A stretch of DNA of 64,000 nt from Acidocella sp. 20-57-95. GTDB lineage: Bacteria; Pseudomonadota; Alphaproteobacteria; Acetobacterales; Acetobacteraceae. The translations under genes were made by a program, and so were the position numbers. Location: positions 62,001-126,000 of the forward strand of contig NCAT01000004.1 of the NCBI GenBank assembly GCA_002255575.1. The letters run 5' to 3'. Of the stretch, positions 35,529-44,561 are shown piece by piece (the first letter of the stretch is position 1; every line of letters starts with the position of its first letter). The notes under the pieces were generated by a model. The model was not told the DNA's origin. It searched no databases and saw only the letters and a list, made by a program, of their open reading frames with translations.

Positions 35529-35858
35529 ATGTCAAAAAAACCAATTTCTCCTGAGTCAGTCGGTGCCCGGATCCGTGCATTGCGGCTCGCGGCCAACCTC
35601 ACGCAGGACGAATTTGCGGCGAAGTTGAACGTGTCCCGTTCGGCCATCGCACAATGGGAAACCGACCGTGCCGGCCAGGTCCGCGATAATATGGAACGCA
35701 TCGCCAAGGTGCTGAACACCTCGCTCGGCTACCTTGTCTCGGGCGAAACCGGTTCCCTACAGGGCGACGAACTGGCCCTGGTCCGCCTTTACCGCGCCTG
35801 TTCGACTGAGGACCGCCGCCTGCTCGTACTCACCGCCCGCCGCCTCGCGCGTAGCTAA
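35529..35858 (+). CDS. XRE-family (Cro/CI-like) repressor of the phage locus
   Basis: A 109-residue regulator, taking ATG 35529; an earlier ATG at 35475 would put the N-terminus inside the operator and adds no conserved residues. The HTH is RALRLAANLTQDEFAAKLNV followed by SRSAIAQWETDR. The remaining 50 residues (VLNTSLGYLVSGETG... DRRLLVLTARRLARS) hold no LexA-like Ser/Lys protease domain, so induction by RecA-stimulated self-cleavage is not expected. It is the only plus-strand regulator in the phage block and overlaps the convergent glycosyltransferase stop by 4 bases. Confidence 0.8.
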   Translation: MSKKPISPESVGARIRALRLAANLTQDEFAAKLNVSRSAIAQWETDRAGQVRDNMERIAKVLNTSLGYLVSGETGSLQGDELALVRLYRACSTEDRRLLVLTARRLARS

Positions 35859-38356
35859 GGCTCTAATAAGCGCAATTCTCGGTAAACCCCGCCTTCGCGG
35901 GAAAAATGCTGGTTGTAAAACGGATCATACGGCAGAAGCTCTGTATAACGCTGCTCCATCACCTTATTCTCCAGCATAAAGCGTGAAACTTTACCCTCGG
36001 TTAAATCGCTGCCCCGGCTCATGCTTTCATGATGCTCCACCACGCAATCCGCCGCATAAATAATCTTCCAACCAGCCTGGGTCAGCTTCACGCATAAATC
36101 TACATCATTAAAGGCTACCGCCAATTCGGCCTCGTCAAACCCACCAACCTCCTCAAACGCCACCTTGCGCACCAGCATACAGGCACCAGTCACTGCCGAA
36201 ATCTGCTGAGCAGCCATCGCCCGCATCACATAGCCAGGCGTATTTCCAGGCTGCCCACGGAATGCGTGGTCGGCTACCCCCCCAACGCCCAGCACCACCC
36301 CGGCATGCTGGATCGTCCCATTCGGATACAGCAATTTCGCCCCCACCGCGGCGACCTCATCATTCATCAAACATTCATTTAATAAAACATTTAGCCAGTC
36401 AGGGTTCTTCACAAACACATCGTTGTTTAAAAACAACAAATATTCATGCCGCGCCTGCTTCGCTCCAATATTATTCAGCAACGAGAAATTGAACGGCTGA
36501 GCCACGCGCACAACTTGGGTGCGCGGCATGTTGGCCTGCTCGACGCAAAACGCCTCAGCGGCCGCCCCGGACGACCAATTATCGATCAAAATAATCTCGT
36601 AATTCACATCCTTCGTATATTTACGTATCGCCTCCACACATGCGCGAGTCATCTCAATCTGGTCACGAAACGGAATTAATATCGAAACACCCACCGCCTT
36701 ACGCAATTCAACCGCCGGCTCCCAATTCACCTGGTAACACGTCAAATCGCCACGCTTCTTTACATGCGCATTCAGCCCCCGTCGGTTCAAATGCGCCGTT
36801 ACCGCCATCTGCCCGGCATAACCCGCATTCGGCTTCGCAGCTCCCCAGGCAGCGCTCGACGTGGCAGATTTCCGCCAATGGTACAGCACCTCTGCCACAT
36901 GATGGATCTGCGCGGGCTCCAAAATCTCACTGGCTCGCAGCAGAAAATCATGGTCCTGCGCACCATCAAAAAGGCTATTCAAGACCCCGATCTTCTTGAA
37001 AGTCGCAGCCTCCACCATCACCAAATGGCAGATATAATTCACCTCTAATAAAAACCGGTAATTAAAGTCCGGCTTAAAATGCGGCTCAGACAATCCACCG
37101 GTACGGTCAATCTTATCCTCATCCGAATACAGCAACTTCGCACCAGTTGCATGCTGTGCCCGCACCATAATTTCCAGTGCATCGGGCTCCAACACATCAT
37201 CATGGTCAAAAAACGCGATAAACTGCCCCGCAGCTGCCTTCAGCGCCTTATTGGTCGCCACACTAATCCCGGCATTTTCCCGCAAGGTGAAACTCTTAAT
37301 CCGCGCATCATGCTTCACCAGCCGCGCCATTGTATCGCTCAGCAGCGCATCCTTGCTGCCATCATCTACCAAAATCAATTCCCAATTCTGGTAGCCCTGC
37401 GCGACTACCGAATCAACGGCCGTCAAAAACTCCCCAATATCCGGCTTAAACACTGGGCACACCACCGAAATCAGCGGCAATTCATCTGGCATCTTCCCAT
37501 AGCGCCGCGCCGCCCGCTTCGCCGCCAATGGCAGAGATTTCTTCGCCCAGAATGCGTAATCACCCAGCATGTAGCGCTCGCCTGGCAGTGCTGCCAACAA
37601 CTCCCGCCGTAAATGGTAGGCATACGTAAACAACTCATCGGCGCGCGCAATCAGCCCCTGAATCCGCTGCCGCTCAGTATCTCCGGGGAACGCAATCTCA
37701 ACCGGGCTGTTGCGCAACTCATGGCGCCCCGGCATCGCGTAGAACGACAATACCAACCGCCGCCCACTGCGCAGTTCACTCGGCGGCGAAAACGAAAAAC
37801 CACAAGCCCCGTCTGATTGTAGTGACTCTGCCACATCCGCCCGAAACTGATCCGCCACCAATTCCGCCACCGGCAACCCACCGGCGCACACCAATATCTT
37901 CACCCCACCGGACTTAAATTTTCCCCGCCTGTCGATATTCAACGCCCAACCCTGGATCAGCCCATCCACCAACCCATCCAGGCAACCTTCAAAATAAGTC
38001 TGCTTCACTAGGCAAAAATGCAATTCCGGCATCGCCATCCCACCGCGCGAGGCCAACGTCACCGCCACACCTTCTACGGTGGCAAACCGCAGCACATGCC
38101 GCATCCCATCCTGGTAAGCCAGCGGTATGGTATAGAAAAACCCCACCAAATGGTCCGGCAAATTCAATTTTGCCACATCATCGCGCGGCCGGTCGCAGGT
38201 GATCACATCCACCACCAGGCCATCAATCAGCACGCGTAATTTCAGCCGCTCGCCCGGCGCATTGCCATCAAAAGCCCACCCCTCAACCGAGGCTTCATCA
38301 ACCTTGTCAATAAACCCCCGCACCTGCCGCTCTAGCGGCACTGCGACGCGCGTCAT
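35855..38356 (-). CDS. Glycosyltransferase with two GT2 domains and N-terminal beta-rich modules
   Basis: About 833 residues from ATG 38356 (a TTG 36 bases upstream is possible). The N-terminal 260 residues contain two copies of a beta-rich module (VEGWAFDGNAPGERLKLRVL and IQGWALNIDRRGKF). Then come GT2 domain 1 (PLISVVCPVFKPDIGEFL, metal motif FFDHDD) and GT2 domain 2 (VGVSILIPFRDQIEMTRACV, metal motif NND). No membrane helices are seen. The protein resembles rhamnosyl/O-antigen polymerising transferases; sugar donor unknown. It overlaps the repressor stop, which is the right edge of the phage block. Confidence 0.82.
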   Translation of the reverse strand: MTRVAVPLERQVRGFIDKVDEASVEGWAFDGNAPGERLKLRVLIDGLVVDVITCDRPRDDVAKLNLPDHLVGFFYTIPLAYQDGMRHVLRFATVEGVAVTLASRGGMAMPELHFCLVKQTYFEGCLDGLVDGLIQGWALNIDRRGKFKSGGVKILVCAGGLPVAELVADQFRADVAESLQSDGACGFSFSPPSELRSGRRLVLSFYAMPGRHELRNSPVEIAFPGDTERQRIQGLIARADELFTYAYHLRRELLAALPGERYMLGDYAFWAKKSLPLAAKRAARRYGKMPDELPLISVVCPVFKPDIGEFLTAVDSVVAQGYQNWELILVDDGSKDALLSDTMARLVKHDARIKSFTLRENAGISVATNKALKAAAGQFIAFFDHDDVLEPDALEIMVRAQHATGAKLLYSDEDKIDRTGGLSEPHFKPDFNYRFLLEVNYICHLVMVEAATFKKIGVLNSLFDGAQDHDFLLRASEILEPAQIHHVAEVLYHWRKSATSSAAWGAAKPNAGYAGQMAVTAHLNRRGLNAHVKKRGDLTCYQVNWEPAVELRKAVGVSILIPFRDQIEMTRACVEAIRKYTKDVNYEIILIDNWSSGAAAEAFCVEQANMPRTQVVRVAQPFNFSLLNNIGAKQARHEYLLFLNNDVFVKNPDWLNVLLNECLMNDEVAAVGAKLLYPNGTIQHAGVVLGVGGVADHAFRGQPGNTPGYVMRAMAAQQISAVTGACMLVRKVAFEEVGGFDEAELAVAFNDVDLCVKLTQAGWKIIYAADCVVEHHESMSRGSDLTEGKVSRFMLENKVMEQRYTELLPYDPFYNQHFSREGGVYRELRLLEP

Positions 38357-38375
38357 CTTGCGTTTACTCGGTGCT

Positions 38376-39026
38376 TTATCCACCAGCGGCAATCTCAGCT
38401 AACAGCGCCTGCGTCGTAATCTGCCTGCAATAACCCGCATTATTCGCAAGTGATGTCTCATGCCTCACCCGGCTTTGGGTCGCACAAGCATCCGTCGGCA
38501 CCGTCACCAAATACCCCAAATCACAAGCATCCCGCACCGCAGAATCCACACATTGGTCGGTTAATGCCCCTACAATAATCAGTTGCTTAATGCCCAAATT
38601 GCCAAGCACATAATGAATATTCGTCGAAATAAAAACCGACGAAGATGTCTTCGTCAGCACAATCTCATCGCCCACTGGCGCAATATCCGCCAGCACCTGC
38701 CCATCGTGCGAATTCTTATAACAAAACATATTCGAAATTTTGTAATCCAGGCTCAAATCACGGCCATCTTCAGTTAGCGCCGCAATCACGGTAAACATCA
38801 CCTCAATACCGGCTTTTCGGCTCGCCTGCTGCAAAGCCTGAATATTGGGAACCACCTTCTCACGCATCTCCCGGAAAAAATAACCATATTTCCGTTCAAT
38901 GGTTTCGGCGTCCAGCCCGGCATATTCGCCGCCGCCTGCCATGTTATAATTCTGCACATCAATCACCAACAGCGCCGTCTGCGCCGCCACGACCGGCACA
39001 TTCCGGTTCAACCCAAACTGCTTCAC
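38376..39026 (-). CDS. Isochorismatase-like cysteine hydrolase
   Basis: A 216-residue protein starting at GTG 39026 in a GTGA overlap with the gene upstream. Catalytic residues of the isochorismatase-like fold are visible: Asp in ALLVIDVQN, Lys in IVLTKTSSSVF and Cys in ALTDQCVDSAVRDA, with the cis-peptide GAL before it. Members hydrolyse amides such as nicotinamide, N-carbamoyl compounds, ureidoacrylate or biuret. Pairing with a formylglutamate amidohydrolase suggests nitrogen catabolism; the substrate is unknown. Confidence 0.8.
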   Translation of the reverse strand: MKQFGLNRNVPVVAAQTALLVIDVQNYNMAGGGEYAGLDAETIERKYGYFFREMREKVVPNIQALQQASRKAGIEVMFTVIAALTEDGRDLSLDYKISNMFCYKNSHDGQVLADIAPVGDEIVLTKTSSSVFISTNIHYVLGNLGIKQLIIVGALTDQCVDSAVRDACDLGYLVTVPTDACATQSRVRHETSLANNAGYCRQITTQALLAEIAAGG

Positions 39027-39790
39027 AGCCCATTCTCCTCTAATTGCGCCAAAGCTAATGGCAATATCCCCGCCAGCCGCGCTGCCCATTCTGCTTGGCC
39101 CCGTTCAGACGCTATCAAATCCTGCCTTATCTCAACCTCAACATAATCCAGCCCAGCCGCCTCTGCATGCACGGGCACGCCGTAATCGGTTTCATCGCTT
39201 ACCCGATAGGGTTCATTCTCCGCCACCATCAACCCAGCCTCTCGCCGCAACAACGCCGCCACCAGTTTTGAGAATGCTGGCCGCCGGTTGTACAACACCG
39301 CAACATGCATCGGGCGCGCAACATTTAAATAAACCGGCGTAAAACTATGCATCGCCACATAAATTGGCCGCATCGCCGTCCGCGCAGTCAATAACCGCTT
39401 TATCTCATGATGGTAGGGCTCAAAAATCTCCCGTTGCCGGGCCAATTTATCATCCTCATGCAGCCCAACATTCCCAGGTATCGGGGTTGCCTCACTCACC
39501 ACAGGAAACGCACTCGCCACATAAGTCTGCCGGTTGCAATCAATCACAAGCCGCGAATAAGCCTGAAAAACCGCCGTCGCATCCAAAGCCACTGCGAGCC
39601 TGCTCGTCACCCCAGCAATCCCAATATCCCAGGCGATATGCCGGTCCATCTCCGCCGCCCTCACCCCCAAATCCCCAAGAGCCGCCGGAATCGCCCGCCC
39701 CGCATGGTCCGCCGTCAAAAAAAACCGACTTTTCCCATCGGCATTTTCCACCCGCACCGGCGCCACGTCGCTACCACCCAATAAAGCCAT
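39023..39790 (-). CDS. N-formylglutamate amidohydrolase
   Basis: A 255-residue enzyme, ATG at 39790. Family motifs: FLTADHAGRAIPAALGDLG near the N-terminus (His ligand of the metal), AFQAYSRLVIDCNR-like substrate segment, and YVAMHSFTPVYL with the second His, then DYVEVEIRQDLI. It hydrolyses N-formyl-L-glutamate to glutamate plus formate, usually the end of histidine degradation, but no hut gene is nearby. It overlaps the isochorismatase-like gene, so the pair is co-expressed. Confidence 0.82.
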   Translation of the reverse strand: MALLGGSDVAPVRVENADGKSRFFLTADHAGRAIPAALGDLGVRAAEMDRHIAWDIGIAGVTSRLAVALDATAVFQAYSRLVIDCNRQTYVASAFPVVSEATPIPGNVGLHEDDKLARQREIFEPYHHEIKRLLTARTAMRPIYVAMHSFTPVYLNVARPMHVAVLYNRRPAFSKLVAALLRREAGLMVAENEPYRVSDETDYGVPVHAEAAGLDYVEVEIRQDLIASERGQAEWAARLAGILPLALAQLEENGL

Positions 39791-39802
39791 TCCCCCCACC
39801 CT

Positions 39803-40357
39803 TCAGGGCCGCCACACAATCTCTTCTGCCACCGGCGCCACCAAATCATACTCAACAATCTCGCCATTTGCGGCAGAAACCCCGGTCAGCGCCAGAATAA
39901 AGGCCCAATGGCTAACCAGCAGGGTATCATGCGCATCATCACGCCTTTGCATCTCTTCGCGAAACAACCGCGCCCGCGCGATTGTCGCGGCTTCAGTCTC
40001 ATGGGAATCCGGCCACCATTTATCGGGCAAATGCCCAAACTCATGCTCGGGAAACGAAGCTGCCAACTCATGCGGCGGCCGCCCGATATCACACGAAAAC
40101 GCAAAGCGCTCCCGCACCCCGGTCATTATCTCCACCGGCACTTTATGCACCTGCAGCACCGCCGCTGCCGTCTGCAACGCCCTGGTATAGGGCGAGATAA
40201 TCACCCGTTTTATCGCTTTATCCGCCAGCTTCGCCGCCGCCCGCGCCGCCTGCTCATGGCCAAGCGGCGTCAATTCCGGGTCAGCAATCCCAGGGTCTCG
40301 CTTCGTCGCCGAGTAATGCAGGTTAAACAGGCTCTGCCCATGCCGCAACAAATACAT
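39803..40357 (-). CDS. Histidine phosphatase family protein (phosphoglycerate-mutase-like)
   Basis: A 184-residue protein with the LRHGQS signature at residues 4-9 (phosphohistidine His), then SPYTRALQTAAAV and ESHWAFILALTG-like C-terminal His motif (LLVSHWAF). These catalytic elements are intact. The substrate may be a sugar phosphate, but this is not decidable by eye. A longer in-frame reading starts upstream, but MYLLRHGQS is the natural family start. It lies 12 bases upstream of the formylglutamate amidohydrolase gene, in the same direction. Confidence 0.82.
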   Translation of the reverse strand: MYLLRHGQSLFNLHYSATKRDPGIADPELTPLGHEQAARAAAKLADKAIKRVIISPYTRALQTAAAVLQVHKVPVEIMTGVRERFAFSCDIGRPPHELAASFPEHEFGHLPDKWWPDSHETEAATIARARLFREEMQRRDDAHDTLLVSHWAFILALTGVSAANGEIVEYDLVAPVAEEIVWRP

Positions 40358-40441
40358 CGTAATCCCCTTCAATACGGCATCAGTTGCCGCATCTCTCGCA
40401 GCACCGTATGTCTGCGTACCGTCATTTGACCAGGGGTCGCC

Positions 40442-41119
40442 GTGCAAACCACAGCATTACAAGGGTTGGGCAGTTTTCCCATCATCATGGTCCTGTTTGG
40501 GGCCATCGCTCTATTCCTCATCCTGCGGCTGCGCAGCGTGCTCGGCAAGCGCGTCGGCTTTGAAAAGCCCCCAATCCCGCAAGGCCAGATGCAGGCGTTC
40601 AACCCTCCCATCCTCGATACCCGCCAGTCCGCCTTCCAGCAAAACGCCCGCCCGGTGCCAGACCCGCGCTCAGCCCTTGGCGAACGCCTGATGCAAATCG
40701 TCAATGCCGACCCGAATTTTGACCCGCCAATCTTCCTCGCCGGCGCCGAAAATGTGTTCCGTGTCATCGTCACCGCCTTCGCCGCTGGCGACCGCCCAAC
40801 GCTGCAAAGCCTCCTCACCCCAGGCGTTTACCAAACCTTCGACTCCGCCATCACCGCCCGCGAGGCCGCCAATGAGCGTCACCGTACCGAGATCAAATCC
40901 ATCATATCCGCCCGGATCGAGGATGCCGAGCTTATCTCCAACCATGCTGCAATTATCGTCCGCTTCGTCTCCGACCAGATCAATGTCACACTCGATGCCA
41001 ACGGCACTCCGGTCTCCGGCACCGACAACATCGCCGAGCTCACCGACCTCTGGACCTTCGAACGCGACCTTAAAAGCCCCGACCCGGTCTGGCGCTTAGC
41101 GGCCGCACGGAACGGCTGA
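40442..41119 (+). CDS. Tim44-like (TimA-family) inner-membrane-associated protein
   Basis: A 225-residue protein with GTG start. An N-terminal membrane helix (about 12-30, FPIIMVLFGAIALFLILRL), a Pro-rich linker, and a C-terminal Tim44-like domain (about 80-225) with FRVIVTAFAAGDRPTLQSLL, YQTFDSAITAREAAN and DLWTFERDLKSPDPVWRL. The alphaproteobacterial homologue is thought to help at the inner membrane. It sits one base before mltA, the conserved alphaproteobacterial order. Confidence 0.85.
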   Translation: MQTTALQGLGSFPIIMVLFGAIALFLILRLRSVLGKRVGFEKPPIPQGQMQAFNPPILDTRQSAFQQNARPVPDPRSALGERLMQIVNADPNFDPPIFLAGAENVFRVIVTAFAAGDRPTLQSLLTPGVYQTFDSAITAREAANERHRTEIKSIISARIEDAELISNHAAIIVRFVSDQINVTLDANGTPVSGTDNIAELTDLWTFERDLKSPDPVWRLAAARNG

Positions 41120-41120
41120 T

Positions 41121-42242
41121 ATGCGCCTAAAATATTTACCCCTTGCCGCCTTACTCGCCCTGATCGGCTGCGTCCCACCGCCAAATACCGGTGAGCCAAC
41201 CCCACCGGCTTCTGCAGGCCTCACCCCCATCAGCCTCTCCGCCCTCCCCGGCTGGGCCGACGACAATATCGCTGACGCACTCACCACCTTCGTGCGCGGC
41301 TGCAAAGCAATCCTCGTAATGCCCGCGGACACCGCACTTGGTGCCAGCAATAACGGCTATATCCAACAAATTGCTGGCCAAGCCGGCCTCTGGCAACCTG
41401 CCTGCAACGCCGCCGAAGCCGTTCCACCTAACGATGACGCCGCCGCTCGCACCTTTTTCACCAACAATTTCAACGCCTACCAGATCAGCAACCACGCCCT
41501 CATCACCGGCTATTTCGAGCCGCAATATCCCGGCTCCAAAAACCTCAAACCCGGCTTCACCGTGCCGCTTTACGCCAAGCCAGCCGACCCCGCGCTCGCC
41601 AGCCTATCGCGCGCTGACATCGACCATGGTGCCCTCAACCGCAAAACCCCCGTCACCGCCTACCTCGCTGACCCGGTCGATGCCTTCATGCTGCAAATCC
41701 AAGGCTCCGGCCGCATCCTGCTGCAAAACGGCACCACCCTGCGCGTCGGGTTCGACGGTCAAAACGGCCAGCCTTACGTCCCCATCGGCCACATTATGGT
41801 CCAGCAAGGCGATATCCCGGCTGACCAAGTCAGCTTTCAGACCATCAGCGCTTGGCTAAAAGCCAACCCCGCCCAAGCCACCGGCATCATGGAACAAAAT
41901 ACGCGCTATGTGTTCATCAAGCCGCTCGGGCCGCTACCTGACAATCTCGGTGCCCCCGGCTCACTTGGCGTTCCCGTCACGGCCGGCCGCTCATTAGCCG
42001 TCGATCGCGCCGACATTCCGCTTGGCGCGCCGGTCTTTCTCAGCACCACCGAGCCAACCTCCGGCAACCCACTCAACCGCCTCACCATCGCGCAAGATAC
42101 TGGTGGCGGCATCCACGGCACGGACGCTGCCGATTTGTTCTTCGGCTCCGGCCCGGATGCAGAAGCTTCGGCTGGTCATATGATGCAGCAAGGTTCACTT
42201 TTCATTCTCCTCCCCAAATCACCAACGGCCCCCACCTCATGA
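41121..42242 (+). CDS. mltA: Membrane-bound lytic murein transglycosylase A
   Basis: A 373-residue lipoprotein: signal with lipobox LIGC (Cys17). The MltA barrel contains YQISNHALITGYFEPQYPG (the GYYEP-like active-site region), FMLQIQGSGRILLQNG, and the C-terminal 3D domain with RLTIAQDTGGGIHGTDAAD, where the Asp residues are catalytic. It cleaves peptidoglycan to 1,6-anhydromuropeptides at the outer membrane. It overlaps the next gene by 4 bases. Confidence 0.92.
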   Translation: MRLKYLPLAALLALIGCVPPPNTGEPTPPASAGLTPISLSALPGWADDNIADALTTFVRGCKAILVMPADTALGASNNGYIQQIAGQAGLWQPACNAAEAVPPNDDAAARTFFTNNFNAYQISNHALITGYFEPQYPGSKNLKPGFTVPLYAKPADPALASLSRADIDHGALNRKTPVTAYLADPVDAFMLQIQGSGRILLQNGTTLRVGFDGQNGQPYVPIGHIMVQQGDIPADQVSFQTISAWLKANPAQATGIMEQNTRYVFIKPLGPLPDNLGAPGSLGVPVTAGRSLAVDRADIPLGAPVFLSTTEPTSGNPLNRLTIAQDTGGGIHGTDAADLFFGSGPDAEASAGHMMQQGSLFILLPKSPTAPTS

Positions 42243-43012
42243 GCGTACCCGCCCCCAAACCCCGCATCGCGCTGTTCGTCACCTGCCTGGTTGACCTACA
42301 CCGCCCGAGCATCGGCTTTGCCGCGATATCGCTCCTGGAAGCCGCCGGCTGTCTGGTCGAAGTCCCGCGCGCCCAAACCTGCTGTGGCCAACCAGCCTAC
42401 AACGCCGGCGACCGCGCCACCGCCCGCGAGCTCGGCCTCGGCCTCCTAACCGCCTTCGCCGCCTATGACTATGTCGTCGCCCCGTCCGGCTCGTGCGCTG
42501 GCATGCTCTCGAAGCACCTGCCTCACCTCTTCGATGACGACCCCAATCTGCGCGCCAAAGCCGACTCGCTCGCCGCCAAAACGTACGAGCTAACCGCCTT
42601 CCTGACAGATGTGTTGCATTTCACCCCCACCCCGCCGCCGCTCGCCACCACCGCCACCTATCACGATAGTTGTGCTGGCCTGCGCGAACTTGGGATTAAA
42701 TCGCAACCTCGCACCCTCCTCGCCACCGTCCCCGGCCTGCACCTGACCGAAATGTCCGACCCCGAAATCTGCTGCGGCTTCGGCGGCACTTTCTGCGTAA
42801 AGTACCCGGACATCTCCACCCGCATGGCGTCTGACAAATGCGCCGACATCGAAGCCACCGGCACCTCCCTGCTGCTCGCAGGTGATCTCGGCTGCCTCCT
42901 CAACATGGCAGGCCGCCTCTCACGCTTGGGCAGCAACATCGAAGTCCGCCACATCGCCGAGGTGCTGGCAGGTACGGAGGCCCCCGCGATCGGCAAACCC
43001 GCTTCGCTCTAA
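42239..43012 (+). CDS. LutA/YkgE-like (Fe-S) protein with two CCG domains
   Basis: A 257-residue protein built of two cysteine-rich CCG domains. Motifs: FVTCLVDLHRP, TCCGQPAYNAGDR, SGSCAGML in the first half, and HDSCAGLRELG, CCGFGGTFCVKYPD, GDLGCLLNM in the second. LutA normally works with LutB and LutC to oxidise lactate. Neither is next to this copy, which is coupled to mltA by a 4-base overlap. It may partner proteins encoded elsewhere, or have another redox role. Confidence 0.8.
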   Translation: MSVPAPKPRIALFVTCLVDLHRPSIGFAAISLLEAAGCLVEVPRAQTCCGQPAYNAGDRATARELGLGLLTAFAAYDYVVAPSGSCAGMLSKHLPHLFDDDPNLRAKADSLAAKTYELTAFLTDVLHFTPTPPPLATTATYHDSCAGLRELGIKSQPRTLLATVPGLHLTEMSDPEICCGFGGTFCVKYPDISTRMASDKCADIEATGTSLLLAGDLGCLLNMAGRLSRLGSNIEVRHIAEVLAGTEAPAIGKPASL

Positions 43013-43100
43013 ACCTCTCCCCCTCAAGCCTCCCCCCAGTCTCCCTCAGGACCCCCTGCCGTCTTTTCTTGTTATCTCCGCGATAGCGGCCAATTCCCCG

Positions 43101-43592
43101 CTACGCGCCCGCACCAGCATCCAACAACACCGCCTTGCCGGTCCCACTCACCGCCACTGCGCCGGTTTCGTGCAGGGTCAGCGTCCCCTCCAACGCCACG
43201 ATATCTCCCAACCCAGGCTTCGGCGTCACGGCCACCACCACCCATTCCATCGTGGCCATCTCGTTCACTGGCACTGCCTTCAAAAACCGAAACCGATAAT
43301 CCAACCCCAGCGGCACGCCCTTGCCAGCCAAATATGTCGCGGTCATTGCCATCATCATGCCCGTCGTCTGCGGCCCACATACAATAAGCCGCCCAAACCG
43401 ACCCTTTGTCGCAAATTCTTTATCATGATGCGCCGGGTTAAAATCTCCCACCAAAGCCGCGAAAGCCCGCGCCCCTGCCTCATCAAACATAACATCCTTC
43501 GCAAACCGCTCACCAACCACCACCGACGCCATGAAGCTATCTCCATCTTTGACCATCCCGGCTTGCCCGGTTTTGCCTGCCATGGCACTCAT
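43101..43592 (-). CDS. MaoC-like hotdog-fold dehydratase
   Basis: About 160 residues. The hydratase motif is visible: FAALVGDFNPAHHDKEFAT, with Asp/His typical of the hydratase 2 family, then RLIVCGPQTTGMMMAM. It would hydrate an enoyl-CoA or act on a related thioester. The start is uncertain: ATG at 43592 is used, but ATGs further in are possible. The gene is divergent from galU and there is no partner enzyme nearby. Confidence 0.78.
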   Translation of the reverse strand: MSAMAGKTGQAGMVKDGDSFMASVVVGERFAKDVMFDEAGARAFAALVGDFNPAHHDKEFATKGRFGRLIVCGPQTTGMMMAMTATYLAGKGVPLGLDYRFRFLKAVPVNEMATMEWVVVAVTPKPGLGDIVALEGTLTLHETGAVAVSGTGKAVLLDAGAGA

Positions 43593-43677
43593 TCTTCGTT
43601 GCCGCAATTCTGCCGCGAATGCCGTGTTGAACCCCGCCCGAACACCATTTCGCGCAGCTACATTTCAGGAGAGCCAT

Positions 43678-44553
43678 TTGATCAAGCCGCTTCGCAAAGC
43701 CGTTCTGCCGGTTGCCGGCCTCGGCACACGTTTCCTTCCGGCCACCAAGGCCATGCCAAAGGAAATGCTGCCAGTTGTCGATAAGCCCTTGATTCAATAC
43801 GCCGTTGATGAAGCCCGCGCCGCCGGCATCGAGCAATTCTGTATGGTCACCGGCCGCGGCAAAACCGCCCTGATCGACCATTTCGATATCGCTTTCGAAC
43901 TCGAAGCCACCCTGGCCGAACGCGGCAAGCGCGAGGCGCTCGACGTATTGCGTGAAGAAGCCATGCCCCCCGGCGCCATCACCACCGTGCGCCAGCAGGT
44001 CCCGCTCGGCCTCGGCCATGCCATCTGGTGCGCCCGCGCCTTCATCGGCGAAGACCCCTTTGCCATCCTGCTGCCGGACGACCTCGTGCTCAGCCAGACT
44101 CCCTGCCTGCAACAGCTCGCTGATGTCTATCACAGCACCGGCGGCAACGTGGTCGCTGTCACCGAAGTCCCACGCGAGCAGACCAACCGCTACGGCATTC
44201 TTGATATCGGCCAGACCGATGGGAATAAGGTTGAAGTCAAAGGCTTGGTTGAAAAACCCGCCCCCAAGGACGCCCCCTCCAACCTCTCCATCATCGGCCG
44301 TTACATCCTGCTGCCGGAAGTGGTGAAATTCCTTTCAATGATGGAACGCGGCGCTGGTAACGAAGTGCAGCTCACCGATGCCATGGCCAAAATGATCGGT
44401 CACGCGCCGTTCCACGGCCTGAAATTCGAAGGCAAGCGTTTCGATTGTGGCGACAAGATCGGCTTCCTCGAAGCCCAAATCGCCTTCTCACTCGCCCGCC
44501 CAGACCTCAATGCCGCCGTGCGTGAATTCCTCAAACATTACACGAACCTTTGA
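43678..44553 (+). CDS. galU: UTP-glucose-1-phosphate uridylyltransferase
   Basis: A 291-residue enzyme starting at TTG 43678, set by AGGAGA just upstream and by the family N-terminus (IKPLRKAVLPVAGLGTRFLP). It has the nucleotide-binding GLGTRFLPATKA, the sugar-binding KGLVEKPAPKD and FDCGDKIGFLEAQIAF near the end. It makes UDP-glucose from UTP and glucose 1-phosphate for LPS, cellulose or exopolysaccharide. The phosphomutase gene follows after 8 bases, so glucose-6-phosphate to UDP-glucose can be encoded by this pair. Confidence 0.92.
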   Translation: MIKPLRKAVLPVAGLGTRFLPATKAMPKEMLPVVDKPLIQYAVDEARAAGIEQFCMVTGRGKTALIDHFDIAFELEATLAERGKREALDVLREEAMPPGAITTVRQQVPLGLGHAIWCARAFIGEDPFAILLPDDLVLSQTPCLQQLADVYHSTGGNVVAVTEVPREQTNRYGILDIGQTDGNKVEVKGLVEKPAPKDAPSNLSIIGRYILLPEVVKFLSMMERGAGNEVQLTDAMAKMIGHAPFHGLKFEGKRFDCGDKIGFLEAQIAFSLARPDLNAAVREFLKHYTNL

Positions 44554-44561
44554 GAGCGAAT

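Larger units (their letters stand above)
7779..35858 (-). mobile_element. Phage-derived locus (contractile-tail type), no integrase visible
   Basis: About 28 kb of continuous phage genes: regulators at 35.9-34.5 kb, packaging and head at 32.9-26.9 kb, sheath, tube and baseplate at 26-18 kb, fibres at 18-9.5 kb, lysis at 9.5-7.8 kb. All structural genes lie on the minus strand. No integrase, excisionase, transposase, helicase, primase or recombination gene is seen, and neither edge shows a tRNA or an obvious att repeat. The left edge overlaps azlD by 8 bases and the right edge overlaps a glycosyltransferase by 4. The outer-membrane protein at 33005 and the plus-strand gene at 33991 may be host genes or cargo. 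Confidence 0.88.

Noticed and set aside
7779..35858. Mu-like transposable prophage
   Set aside because: Baseplate and sheath resemble Mu-type proteins, but no transposase A/B genes or terminal repeats are present.
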